DNA of 21,174 nucleotides from an uncultured Eubacteriales bacterium (lineage in GTDB: Bacteria; Bacillota; Clostridia; Oscillospirales; CAG-272): positions 1 to 21,174 of the forward strand of contig URAP01000030.1 in assembly GCA_900545935.1 (NCBI GenBank), read 5' to 3'. The position numbers and the translations under genes were made by a program. Shown piece after piece: positions 13,965-21,174 of the stretch. The notes below the pieces were generated by a model, which did not search any database, was not told where the DNA came from, and saw nothing but the letters and a program-made list of their open reading frames with translations. Each line of letters begins with the position of its first letter. Within the stretch, counting starts at the first letter, position 1.

Positions 13965-14738
13965 TCAGAGCGGCCTTTTTGCTATCTTGGAGAACTGTCT
14001 CGGGTACTGCGTCGGGGTATGACCGCATTTTTCTATGACGAACAGCGGATGGCAGAGGTGCTCCTCTCCGAGTCGGATTATCGTCTCATGCTCTGCGGAG
14101 AATGCTCCTCCGAGCTTTTCTATTGCGCTGCCGGAGGCGGCAAGCTCCTCTCTGCCGGACGGACCTTTCATTGCAATAAAGCTCCCGCCTACGCGAACGA
14201 GCGGCAGGCACAGCTCACACAGCACCGGTAGCGACGCGACCGCGCGGGAAACGACCGTGTCGAAACCTTCGCGCAGCTTGCCCCCCTCACCGCCGAGCTC
14301 CTCGGCTCTTCCGCTTACAGCGCGAAATCCGTCGAGCCCGAGACGGTCTGCGCCCTCAGCGACATATGCTATCTTTTTTGCGGTGCTGTCGAGTGCGGTT
14401 ATTCGCAGGTCGGGACGGACTATCGCGAGCGGCAGGGCGGGAAAGCCTCCTCCGGTCCCGACGTCGCAAACGGAGCAGCCCTGCGGCAGATACGGCGCGA
14501 CGGCTGCGGAATCGGTGAAGTGCTTTGCTATTATCTCATCAAGGCTGCGGATGGCGGTGACGTTCAGCCGACTGCCCTCGTCGAGCATATAGCCGAGCAG
14601 TATATAAAACCGCTCCTCCGCCTCCTGCGTGAGCAGCTCTCCGAGCCCTGCCTCGTCAAAGCTCCTCCGCAGCGACGCAAAAAAGCTCTCTCTGTCGGGC
14701 AGCGGCGGCAGCTGTCTTATTTTTTCTTCTGTACTCAT
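13965..14738 (-). CDS. rsmG: 16S rRNA (guanine527-N7)-methyltransferase RsmG
   Basis: RsmG (GidB) uses S-adenosylmethionine to methylate N7 of G527 in 16S rRNA; its loss gives low-level streptomycin resistance in several bacteria. The 257-residue sequence has the N-terminal helices, then LNVTAI (58-63) and KHFTDS (72-77). The SAM-binding loop is CDVGTGGGFPALPLAI (91-106) and the acidic motif is ALDSTAKKIAYV (115-126). The family motifs SRAVASLPVL and MKGPSG follow, and the C-terminal end is basic (FSKIAKRPL). Length is normal. GGAG lies 6 nt before the ATG. It follows mnmG by 207 nt on the same strand, and a hairpin with a U tract at 13782-13828 ends the unit. Confidence 0.96.
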   Translation of the reverse strand: MSTEEKIRQLPPLPDRESFFASLRRSFDEAGLGELLTQEAEERFYILLGYMLDEGSRLNVTAIRSLDEIIAKHFTDSAAVAPYLPQGCSVCDVGTGGGFPALPLAIVRPDLRITALDSTAKKIAYVAEGADRLGLDGFRAVSGRAEELGGEGGKLREGFDTVVSRAVASLPVLCELCLPLVRVGGSFIAMKGPSGREELAASGSAIEKLGGAFSAEHETIIRLGEEHLCHPLFVIEKCGHTPTQYPRQFSKIAKRPL

Positions 14739-14945
14739 ATGTATCTCCGTTGTCGTGTGTTTGAAAGCGGCGCTTCCGAGAGTGAAATTTGAATATACCT
14801 ATCCTCCTGTGCGCGGTGAGGGCGCATCGCTTTTTTCGTTCCGAATGCCGTATGCGGCTGCTCGTGTGCGGGGAACGCTGCACCTTTCGGTTTGCCGGCG
14901 TTTCGTGCGGCACTGCCTGATGAAGGAACGGAAGAATGATGTCGG

Positions 14946-16871
14946 TCATGCTTCGTCGTTCTCATTCCTGCCGCTGCCTCCGAGCCATACGAGCAGCACG
15001 GAAATATCTGCGGGGCTTACGCCCGATATGCGTGATGCTCTTCCGATGCTTTCGGGGCGAAGCCTATCGAGCTTTTCCGCTGCCTCGCGGCGCAGTCCGC
15101 GCACCGAGAGATAGTCGATATCCGCAGGCAGCAGCCGACGCTCGTATTTCTTGAAGCGCTTTGCCTCGGCGAGCTGGCGCTTTATGTAGCCCTCGTATTT
15201 TATCTCTATCCATGCGCCCTCACGTACCGCGCGCGGCAGGTCCGGTCGGGCGGGGTCGAGCGGCGCGGTCAGGTCATAGTTAAGCTCGGGACGGCGCAGC
15301 AGCGCGTCGAGCGGAGCGCCGGAGGCGATAGGTGCACTTCCGAGCGATTCGAGCACGGCGTTGTTTTCTGCGCTCGGGCTGACCGTCGTATGACGCAGCC
15401 TCTCTACCTCATCGGCTATCATGCGCTTCTTTTCGGTATAGATGCGGTACTGCTCGTCGCCGACGAGACCGACCCGTCTCCCGATATCGGTCAGGCGCGC
15501 ATCGGCGTTATCCTGACGCAGCAGCAGCCGATACTCGGAGCGCGAGGTCATTATGCGGTACGGCTCGTGCGTTCCCTTAGTCACAAGGTCGTCTATCAGT
15601 GTGCCGATGTAGGATGAATCGCGTGTGAGTATCATAGACTCCTCGCCCTTTATCTTCAGTGCGGCATTGATGCCCGCGACAAGCCCCTGCGCCGCCGCCT
15701 CCTCATAGCCGGAGGAGCCGTTGAACTGCCCTGCGCCGTACAGACCGGATATTGCACGGAACTCAAGCGTCGGCTTGAGCTGCTGCGGGTCGATGCAGTC
15801 GTACTGGATAGCATACGCGGAGCGCATTGTCACTGCGTTTTCAAATCCGGGAAGCGAGCGCAGCATCTGCCGCTGCACCTCCTCCGGCATAGAGGAGGAG
15901 AAGCCCTGAATGTACATTTCCTCGGTGTCCCTGCCCATCGGCTCTATAAAGAGCTGATGTCTCGGCTTGTCCGCAAAGCGCACCACCTTGTCCTCGATGG
16001 ACGGGCAGTAGCGCGGTCCGGTGCCGTGTATCCTGCCGCTGTATATCGGCGAGCGGTCGAGATTCTGTCTGATTATCTCGTGTGTCTGCGCGTTTGTGTA
16101 AACGATGTGGCAGGACAGCTGATCTGTGCGGCTCAGCTCGTCCTCATCGCTGCGCGACGAGAACGGGACGATGTATTCGTCGCCCTCCTGCACCTCGAGC
16201 CGAGAAAGATCTATGCTGTCTCGCGCGACGCGCGGCGGCGTTCCGGTCTTGAAGCGCTGCAGGGTGATCCCCTCGCGCAGCAGTGCCTTTTCAAGCCCCT
16301 CGGATGGAAGCATGCCGTCGGGACCCGACGGGTACTGAACCTCGCCGATTATGACCTCGCCGCGCAGATATGTGCCGGTAGATATGACAACTGCCTTTAC
16401 CTGCCATTCGGCACCGAGGCGGGTTATTACCGAGCGTACGGTGCCGTCCTCTACGCGAAGGTCTACTATCTCCGCCTGAATAAGGCGCAGTCCGGGCTGA
16501 TGCTCGAGAGTTTTCTTCATTATTGTGTGATACAGCGCGCGGTCTGCCTGAATACGCTTTGAGCGGACTGCGGGACCCTTGCTTGAATTCAGCATTCGGC
16601 TCTGGAGCGTTACCGCGTCCGCCGCCCTGCCCATCTCACCGCCGAGCGCGTCTATCTCGAAGACCAGATGACCCTTGCCCGTGCCGCCTATCGAGGGATT
16701 GCACGGCATGTTGGCAACGCCGTCAAGGTTGATAGTGAACAGTAGGGTGTTCAGTCCGAGCCGCGCGCAGGCGAGCGCCGCCTCTATTCCGGCATGTCCC
16801 GCGCCTATTACGGCGACGTCCGCCTCGCCTGCGGGGTATGTGTTTTTTATCTCGTATTTTTCGTTTTTCAT
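14946..16871 (-). CDS. mnmG: tRNA uridine-5-carboxymethylaminomethyl modification enzyme MnmG (GidA)
   Basis: MnmG is the FAD/NADH-dependent partner of the GTPase MnmE; together they modify the wobble uridine (U34) of several tRNAs. The FAD-binding motif GAGHAGIEAA is at 23-32 when the start is set at 16871. The two catalytically important cysteines of the family fit Cys57 (MPCNPSIGG) and Cys289 (GPRYCPSIEDK). Other signatures are KTGTPPRV, GLYGAGQFNGSSGYEEAAAQ and MTSRSEYRLLLRQDNAD. The C-terminal helical domain that contacts MnmE and tRNA is complete. At 641 residues it is close to the usual 620-640. The frame extends to an ATG at 16958, but the added 29 residues are not family-like. Neither start has a convincing ribosome binding site. 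No mnmE is in the window. Confidence 0.96.
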   Translation of the reverse strand: MKNEKYEIKNTYPAGEADVAVIGAGHAGIEAALACARLGLNTLLFTINLDGVANMPCNPSIGGTGKGHLVFEIDALGGEMGRAADAVTLQSRMLNSSKGPAVRSKRIQADRALYHTIMKKTLEHQPGLRLIQAEIVDLRVEDGTVRSVITRLGAEWQVKAVVISTGTYLRGEVIIGEVQYPSGPDGMLPSEGLEKALLREGITLQRFKTGTPPRVARDSIDLSRLEVQEGDEYIVPFSSRSDEDELSRTDQLSCHIVYTNAQTHEIIRQNLDRSPIYSGRIHGTGPRYCPSIEDKVVRFADKPRHQLFIEPMGRDTEEMYIQGFSSSMPEEVQRQMLRSLPGFENAVTMRSAYAIQYDCIDPQQLKPTLEFRAISGLYGAGQFNGSSGYEEAAAQGLVAGINAALKIKGEESMILTRDSSYIGTLIDDLVTKGTHEPYRIMTSRSEYRLLLRQDNADARLTDIGRRVGLVGDEQYRIYTEKKRMIADEVERLRHTTVSPSAENNAVLESLGSAPIASGAPLDALLRRPELNYDLTAPLDPARPDLPRAVREGAWIEIKYEGYIKRQLAEAKRFKKYERRLLPADIDYLSVRGLRREAAEKLDRLRPESIGRASRISGVSPADISVLLVWLGGSGRNENDEA

Positions 16872-16992
16872 ATCAGCTGTACGTTTCTTTATATCGGATT
16901 TTGCTGCCGGGCAAAAACGGCAAAGAACCGCCGCATATTTGCATATCCGGTGGTTCATGCCTTTTTGCTTTTAGCCGGTTATCGCAGCGGCA

Positions 16993-19110
16993 TCAGTACA
17001 TGTCGGAGCTTGAGTCGAAGCCCTCGTCCTCCTCGTCGCCGCGCAGCAGATCAAACTCGCGGTCAAGTCCGCTGCCGTCTGTTACGCTGTCCTCCGTGCC
17101 GCCGACCTCGAGTCCCTCGACGAGCATCTCCTCGTTCGGCTTTGCTTCCTGTGGAGTTATTCCGTTCTCAGCGGCTGTCTCCGGCTCGGCCTGTCTCACT
17201 GCATCGGTATCGGCGCTGCCCGAGATAGAGTCTATCAGGCTGCGGCGGACGGCGCTTTGATAGCCGGCAATGCGCCTGCCTGCCTCGCTGTCGATCGGCT
17301 CGGATTCGACGGCACCCTTGCCGTCGGTCTCCTCAGACTCAAATGTCGGCTCTTCCGTGATCATATCCGGCTCAAAGGCAGTGTCGGAGGGTGCGGCTAT
17401 ATCCGTACTGTCGATATCCGCCTGCCCGAATGTATCTGCATCCGGCTGCTCGGACGGCGGTGTTATCTCGGTATTGATAATGCTGTCAATAAGCCCGTCC
17501 GACGGAAGGTCGGAGGTGTGAGCCTCGATGCTTTCGGTTTCGATATGCCCGGCGCCTTGCTTGTCGGAGAAGTCGATATCTTCGGTAATTGTTTCGGCTT
17601 CAATCTTTGCCGATGCGTCGGATGCCGTATCGGTCTCTGACGGAACGCTTTCTTTCACTTCCGCAAAAGCTGTTTTTGCCTGACCGACTTTCTCGGAAAC
17701 AGCTGATGTAGGATCGGTCACAGAGGCGATGGACGATATCCGATTCTCATTTGAGGGAGCGACGGAGGATGTATCGTCCTTGCTCATCCAATGCGGTATG
17801 CCCGACAGCTCCGGCTCGTCGGGGCAGTCGAAGTGTGAGCTTTCGCTCACGGTCGCATCGTCCGTTTCTATGCTCGGCTGTGATGTGCCGACGGTCTCGA
17901 AGCGCTGCTCGGCATTTCCGGCGGGAGCGGTATTCTCTTTGTCGGAATATTCGGTGCCGACCGGCTGACGATGCTCCGGCTGCTCTGGGCGACCGCTCGG
18001 TGCAGCTGCATCATCGGTACCGAAGGCATCGCCTCCGAGGTCGATATATCCGCCGGTATAGCCGTGCTCGCGAACGCTCTCGGCGCTCTCCTCCTCGGTC
18101 ATTCCGTGCGCTGCGTATGCGTCCTCGCCGTTGATATCACCTGCATCCTCCATCAGATCTCGCAGATATGCATCCGCCTCTCTGTCCTCACGGACGCGGC
18201 GCAGCTCCTTGAGAGCACGCTTTTTTTCATCTATATGCAAAGCCGCCGAAAATTTGATTCCGGCGGGCAGATAGAACATATTTACGGCGATATACACACC
18301 GATGCACAGCTCGACGGCCTTGAACGGAAGATGAGTATCGCTGATGCCCCATTTCAGCAGCAGAACCGCCGTCATTGCCGTGTCGAGAGCTATCGCGATG
18401 AGCGCGATGGCAGCCATAACTCTGAACAGAGCCGCTCTTTTTGCGCCGACGCGGTAGCGCAGCTCCTGCACGAGGTAGAGCATTATTCCGATAGGTGCGA
18501 GCTGACCGAGAATACGGGTCGGGCTGCGCAGCGAAAGATTCATTGTAAAGTAAAGGCGGAGCAGGAGCAGCGCGACCCAGATGACGGCAAAGCTGCCGAG
18601 CACCGCGACTGCGGGCTTCTTATATCCGCCGAATGAGACTACGATGAAGTAGAGCGCGGCGGGAACGGCACAGATGATGAGCGCGGCGGTGACGACATCG
18701 ACCGGCTTATTAAAGAGCAGAAGCGTGCCGGAACGGTACATGCCGAGCGCGAAAAATACAGTCGCCGCAGCAAGCGCAAAGCCGCATACAAGTCCGGTGA
18801 ATACCGACAGCCCTGTGAGCGACGAGGGGCGCTCGTTCGGCTCGGGCGCGCGGCGCTGCGCGATAAAGCCGAATATGACGATTATCGCAGCCGCTGCTGC
18901 CGATACAATATACAGCACGGTGGGCAGAACGGTATCGACGGAGAAGAAGCAGAACAGCTCCTCTCCCGTGGAGGCGGTTATGTACGGCTCGAAATATCTG
19001 AGCATCAGCACCGCCTCGAGCGAGCCTGCGGCGAGGGCGAACAGCAGTGCTATTACCGACAGCGGGGTGTAGCTCAGCCTTTTTTCGGCGGTGGCGTTTT
19101 TATCTTTCAT
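16993..19110 (-). CDS. Eight-TM membrane protein with long acidic disordered tail, unknown function
   Basis: The 705-residue protein has two halves. Residues 1-290 carry about eight TM segments (near 17-38, 60-84, 99-123, 138-160, 167-188, 199-216, 227-252, 265-285). A charged helix follows (291-322: many Lys/Arg/Glu), and then about 380 residues rich in Asp, Glu, Ser and Thr with little hydrophobic content, very likely disordered. With eight TMs and a basic post-TM segment, the tail should be cytoplasmic. I do not recognise the membrane domain. The start at 19110 has AGAGGA about 8 nt upstream; an in-frame ATG at 19197 lacks one. A strong promoter is at 19219-19247. The stop is 121 nt upstream of mnmG with no terminator seen, so mnmG and rsmG may be read through from here. 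The acidic tail could be a protein interaction or phosphorylation platform, which is inference. Confidence 0.78.
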   Translation of the reverse strand: MKDKNATAEKRLSYTPLSVIALLFALAAGSLEAVLMLRYFEPYITASTGEELFCFFSVDTVLPTVLYIVSAAAAAIIVIFGFIAQRRAPEPNERPSSLTGLSVFTGLVCGFALAAATVFFALGMYRSGTLLLFNKPVDVVTAALIICAVPAALYFIVVSFGGYKKPAVAVLGSFAVIWVALLLLRLYFTMNLSLRSPTRILGQLAPIGIMLYLVQELRYRVGAKRAALFRVMAAIALIAIALDTAMTAVLLLKWGISDTHLPFKAVELCIGVYIAVNMFYLPAGIKFSAALHIDEKKRALKELRRVREDREADAYLRDLMEDAGDINGEDAYAAHGMTEEESAESVREHGYTGGYIDLGGDAFGTDDAAAPSGRPEQPEHRQPVGTEYSDKENTAPAGNAEQRFETVGTSQPSIETDDATVSESSHFDCPDEPELSGIPHWMSKDDTSSVAPSNENRISSIASVTDPTSAVSEKVGQAKTAFAEVKESVPSETDTASDASAKIEAETITEDIDFSDKQGAGHIETESIEAHTSDLPSDGLIDSIINTEITPPSEQPDADTFGQADIDSTDIAAPSDTAFEPDMITEEPTFESEETDGKGAVESEPIDSEAGRRIAGYQSAVRRSLIDSISGSADTDAVRQAEPETAAENGITPQEAKPNEEMLVEGLEVGGTEDSVTDGSGLDREFDLLRGDEEDEGFDSSSDMY

Positions 19111-19218
19111 AATATAAATCCTCTCGGAAGAAATGTTTGATTCTGAGGTATGTGAGCTATGTCGGAGCACATGTCGGACAACGCGCCGCGCGTGCATAAG
19201 ATCACTTGCCTAACGTAT

Positions 19219-19247
19219 ATTATATACTGTTTTTGTCCCGATTTCAA
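19219..19247 (-). promoter_or_regulatory. SigA-type promoter for the eight-TM protein (and perhaps mnmG-rsmG)
   Basis: On the minus strand, TTGAAA (19242-19247) and TATAAT (19219-19224) are 17 nt apart. Transcription should start near 19212, about 100 nt before the start codon at 19110. Confidence 0.8.
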
Positions 19248-19353
19248 TATGCAGATGAAAAGATGCGGCGGTTTTTGCAATTTTCGGATGCGGTATTTGC
19301 CTGTGCGAATGGAAAGTTCACATTTTGTCAATATATCCTTCGCCGCATAGCGG

Positions 19354-19359
19354 TATAAT
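19354..19359 (+). promoter_or_regulatory. -10 box for the plus-strand acidic protein/Ogg operon
   Basis: A perfect TATAAT lies 144 nt before ATG 19503. There is no good -35 box at 16-18 nt (TTGTCA is 23 nt upstream), so an activator or another start may be involved. Confidence 0.4.
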
Positions 19360-19473
19360 ATTATCGGAAAAAACATAATGCGACAAGTACACATGCGCTG
19401 CGGCACCGCAGTATAGGCTCGGGAGAAAAGATTCCGACGGTATACGCGCACAGCCGCAAGCTCGACCGAAAGG

Positions 19474-19497
19474 ATGCCGCCTATCGGCGGCGAGTAA
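19474..19497 (+). CDS. Possible seven-codon leader ORF
   Basis: ATG at 19474 encodes MPPIGGE followed by TAA at 19495-19497. GAAAGG precedes it closely, and the stop lies 5 nt before the ATG of the acidic protein. The frame overlaps a hairpin GCCGCC-TATC-GGCGGC (19476-19491). It could couple or attenuate translation of the next gene, or be chance. The spacing between the site and ATG is very short. Confidence 0.25.
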   Translation: MPPIGGE

Positions 19498-19502
19498 AGA
19501 AT

Positions 19503-20252
19503 ATGAAATCGAAAATGCTTATAACGACCCTGCTGCTCGCGCTCTCACTGCTTGCACTGCCTTGCGCAGCGGAGGATGAGACCGAGGAGCAGCCCGATCC
19601 GCCGCTCACCGGAGAGACACTTATAGTGCACGAGCGCGAGCCCTCGGTAATAAGGCGTGTTCCGCTCGATGAGGTTGAAGAGCCGGTGACTGCGGCAGAC
19701 GGCGAGAACAGCCCGTCTGCCGATGCGGACGGCGGCGGAGATGCAGTCGACAGCAGCGAAAATGCAGGTACTGCCGCCGACGGCGCTGCCGGTGAAGGCT
19801 CGGCGGATGCAGAGACGGCAGAGACCGAGGAAACGCTCGTTACCGAGCTCGGTGCGATAGATCCCGGACCGGAGTCCGACGGACGCGGCGGCGCGGCGGT
19901 GCTTGTCGGTGCTGTAATAGCTGCGGCAGCTGCTGTCGGAGCGATTGTTGTGTTCAGACGCGGAGGAGTGCTTGACCGCAAGACCGCAGCGGACGTTGAG
20001 GCTGACGGTGAGATCGACGGAGACGGCTATGCGGACGACGCGGCTGCTTCCGAGACCGATGATTCGCATACCGTGGATGACGGAAGCGACGGCGTGACCT
20101 ATCCTGAGGATAAGACGGACTGCGTAGAAAATAACGGTGCGGAGACAGCCGACAACGGTAAGACCGATCACGAGAGCGAATCCGACGACGGCTCATCCGG
20201 CGGCACGGCTTCGGCTGATGATCCCGACTGCGCTGCGGAGAATAGGGCATGA
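19503..20252 (+). CDS. Secreted/single-TM acidic protein of unknown function
   Basis: The 249-residue protein starts with a classic signal peptide (MKSKM, hydrophobic core to about residue 20, ALPCAA). Cleavage by signal peptidase I is likely; the Cys is preceded by Pro, so a lipobox is doubtful. An acidic Glu/Asp/Ala/Gly-rich extracellular region of about 105 residues follows. A TM segment (about 129-151: GGAAVLVGAVIAAAAAVGA start) is then stopped by RRGG, and a second acidic low-complexity tail of about 95 residues should be cytoplasmic. No enzyme domain is recognisable. Its ribosome binding site is weak (GAG/AAAGA). The stop overlaps the glycosylase start as ATGA, indicating translational coupling. 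Composition (acidic, disordered, membrane anchored) resembles the tail of the divergent eight-TM protein. Confidence 0.75.
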   Translation: MKSKMLITTLLLALSLLALPCAAEDETEEQPDPPLTGETLIVHEREPSVIRRVPLDEVEEPVTAADGENSPSADADGGGDAVDSSENAGTAADGAAGEGSADAETAETEETLVTELGAIDPGPESDGRGGAAVLVGAVIAAAAAVGAIVVFRRGGVLDRKTAADVEADGEIDGDGYADDAAASETDDSHTVDDGSDGVTYPEDKTDCVENNGAETADNGKTDHESESDDGSSGGTASADDPDCAAENRA

Positions 20253-21169
20253 GGATAGAACAGGTCGGATCGGATATCGAGCTGCGAGGAGTAGAGAACT
20301 ACCGTATAGCGCAGATATTCGACTGCGGGCAAACCTTTCGATTTGATCCGGCAGTGCACGAGGACGGCTCGGTCACTGTCGGCGGCATTGCGCTCGGACG
20401 GGTGCTCGAGCTTGAACAGCGCGGGGATAATGTGACTATTCGGAATATGGGTATGGGCGAGCTTGACGCATCGTTTCGCAGATATCTTGCGCTCGACGAT
20501 GATTATGATGCTATTCGCCGAGAGCTTGTCGAAGGTCACGGGTATGACCGCATTATGGAGGCGGCAATGAGCTGCGGCTCGGGAATACGTATATTGCATC
20601 AGGAGCCGTGGGAGGCACTCTGCTCGTTTATCGTTTCGCAGAATAATAATATCCCGAGAATAAAGGGGATAATATCGAGAATGTGCGAGCGCTTCGGCGG
20701 GAGCATTGACGGCGTGAACTATGCTTTTCCCACCGCGCAGAGCCTCGCGCGGGCGGGAGTGGATGCGGTCTTTGCCTGCGGCACCGGCTTTCGGGCAAAG
20801 TACATAATCGACGCTGCCGAGCGGGTCGCCGACGGCGATATCGACCTCGACGTGATAGCCGAGCTGCCGACGGCAGAGGCTGCGGAGCAGCTGATGCGTA
20901 TTAAGGGTGTGGGGCCGAAGGTCGCCGCGTGCGCGCTGCTGTTCGGCTTCGGAAAGACAGATGCTTTTCCGATAGATGTGTGGGTCAAGCGCGTGCTTGC
21001 CAAATATTATCCGCCGGATTTCGATCCGTCGGTTTTCGGCAGATACGCGGGACTTGCTCAGCAGTACCTTTTCTATTACGAGCGCTACGGCGGCTCGGGG
21101 GACGCGGGGAACGAGGAGAACGCGGGGAACGAGGAGAACGCGGGGAACGAGGAGAACGCGGCCTTTTGA
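20249..21169 (+). CDS. 8-oxoguanine DNA glycosylase/lyase, OGG1 family, with repeat-encoded C-terminus
   Basis: This 306-residue protein is a base-excision repair enzyme that removes 8-oxoguanine and cleaves the abasic site. It has the OGG1-type N-terminal motif CGQTFRF (26-32), SQNNNIPRI (130-138), and the helix-hairpin-helix MRIKGVGPKVAACALLFG (216-233) with catalytic Lys224. The GPD-type segment DAFPIDVWVKRVL (238-250) carries catalytic Asp243. The fold looks complete by about residue 280. The end, GDAGNEENA followed by two more GNEENA units, is encoded by three perfect 18-bp repeats, and AAF-stop comes from the repeat element's terminal palindrome. So the natural C-terminus seems replaced or extended by a repeat insertion. 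It overlaps the preceding gene by 4 nt, and translation is probably coupled. Repair activity is likely intact because the catalytic domain is not interrupted. Confidence 0.92.
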   Translation: MRIEQVGSDIELRGVENYRIAQIFDCGQTFRFDPAVHEDGSVTVGGIALGRVLELEQRGDNVTIRNMGMGELDASFRRYLALDDDYDAIRRELVEGHGYDRIMEAAMSCGSGIRILHQEPWEALCSFIVSQNNNIPRIKGIISRMCERFGGSIDGVNYAFPTAQSLARAGVDAVFACGTGFRAKYIIDAAERVADGDIDLDVIAELPTAEAAEQLMRIKGVGPKVAACALLFGFGKTDAFPIDVWVKRVLAKYYPPDFDPSVFGRYAGLAQQYLFYYERYGGSGDAGNEENAGNEENAGNEENAAF

Positions 21170-21174
21170 AAAAG
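21103..21174. repeat. Interspersed repeat element, coding copy (three 18-bp units plus palindrome)
   Basis: The 18-bp unit CGCGGGGAACGAGGAGAA is present three times without change (21103-21120, 21121-21138, 21139-21156). It is followed by CGCGGCCTTTTGAAAAAG, which runs off the window end. It shares CGGGGAACGAG and the CGCGGCCTTTTGAAAAAG end with the intergenic copy at 13548-13618. The unit length is a multiple of three, so the glycosylase frame stays open until TGA in the palindrome. Confidence 0.85.

Larger units (their letters stand above)
19111..19502. other. Divergent intergenic region
   Basis: This 392-bp region lies between the minus-strand eight-TM gene and the plus-strand secreted acidic protein gene. 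It contains the promoter for the former, a -10 box for the latter, and a seven-codon mini-ORF at 19474-19497. No inverted repeat that would suggest a shared operator was recognised. Confidence 0.6.

Overview
The window looks like a chromosomal segment of an anaerobic Firmicute of the class Clostridia, probably a Ruminococcus-like member of the Oscillospiraceae. Evidence: moderately GC-rich coding DNA, strong AGGAG-type ribosome binding sites, consensus TTGACA/TATAAT promoters, a lipoprotein with a Thr/Glu-rich linker, and the Firmicute gene order mnmG-rsmG-noc-parA-parB (gidA-gidB-noc-soj-spo0J in B. subtilis). That block normally lies near the replication origin, so an oriC-proximal position is likely. 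The genus assignment is inference.

Layout. (1) 1-5018, plus strand: a 630-bp leader region with a good promoter, two copies of a small hairpin and a terminator-like stem; an ABC exporter (ATPase plus large FtsX-type permease); a strong terminator; then a lipoprotein with its own promoter and a dense cluster of terminator hairpins. (2) 5123-6849, minus strand: a two-gene operon of a NifU/IscU-like Fe-S scaffold protein and a GGGtGRT-family protein. (3) 7036-8667, minus strand: a GT4 glycosyltransferase followed by a DUF4160-like protein. (4) 8950-13317, minus strand: noc, then parA-parB from a perfect-consensus promoter, then a small unknown membrane protein and a membrane-anchored MORN-repeat protein. 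(5) 13965-19110, minus strand: an eight-TM protein with a roughly 400-residue acidic tail, mnmG and rsmG. (6) 19503-21174, plus strand: a secreted/single-TM acidic protein overlapping an OGG1-type 8-oxoguanine DNA glycosylase.

How the genes fit together: ParA, ParB and Noc are the chromosome segregation and nucleoid occlusion set. MnmG and RsmG modify tRNA and 16S rRNA. The two membrane genes downstream of parB probably share its transcript, so a role in segregation or cell-envelope organisation is possible but unproven. The membrane gene upstream of mnmG occupies the place where mnmE is often found.

The most unusual feature is an interspersed repeat family. One copy sits in the noc-rsmG intergenic region. 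Another is at the right edge, where its 18-bp units are read in frame as the C-terminus of the DNA glycosylase and supply its stop codon. I saw no phage, transposase, CRISPR, tRNA or rRNA gene, and no clear new defence system. The best candidates for undescribed biology are the leader at 198-409, the NifU-like/GGGtGRT pair, the parB-linked MORN protein and the coding repeat element.
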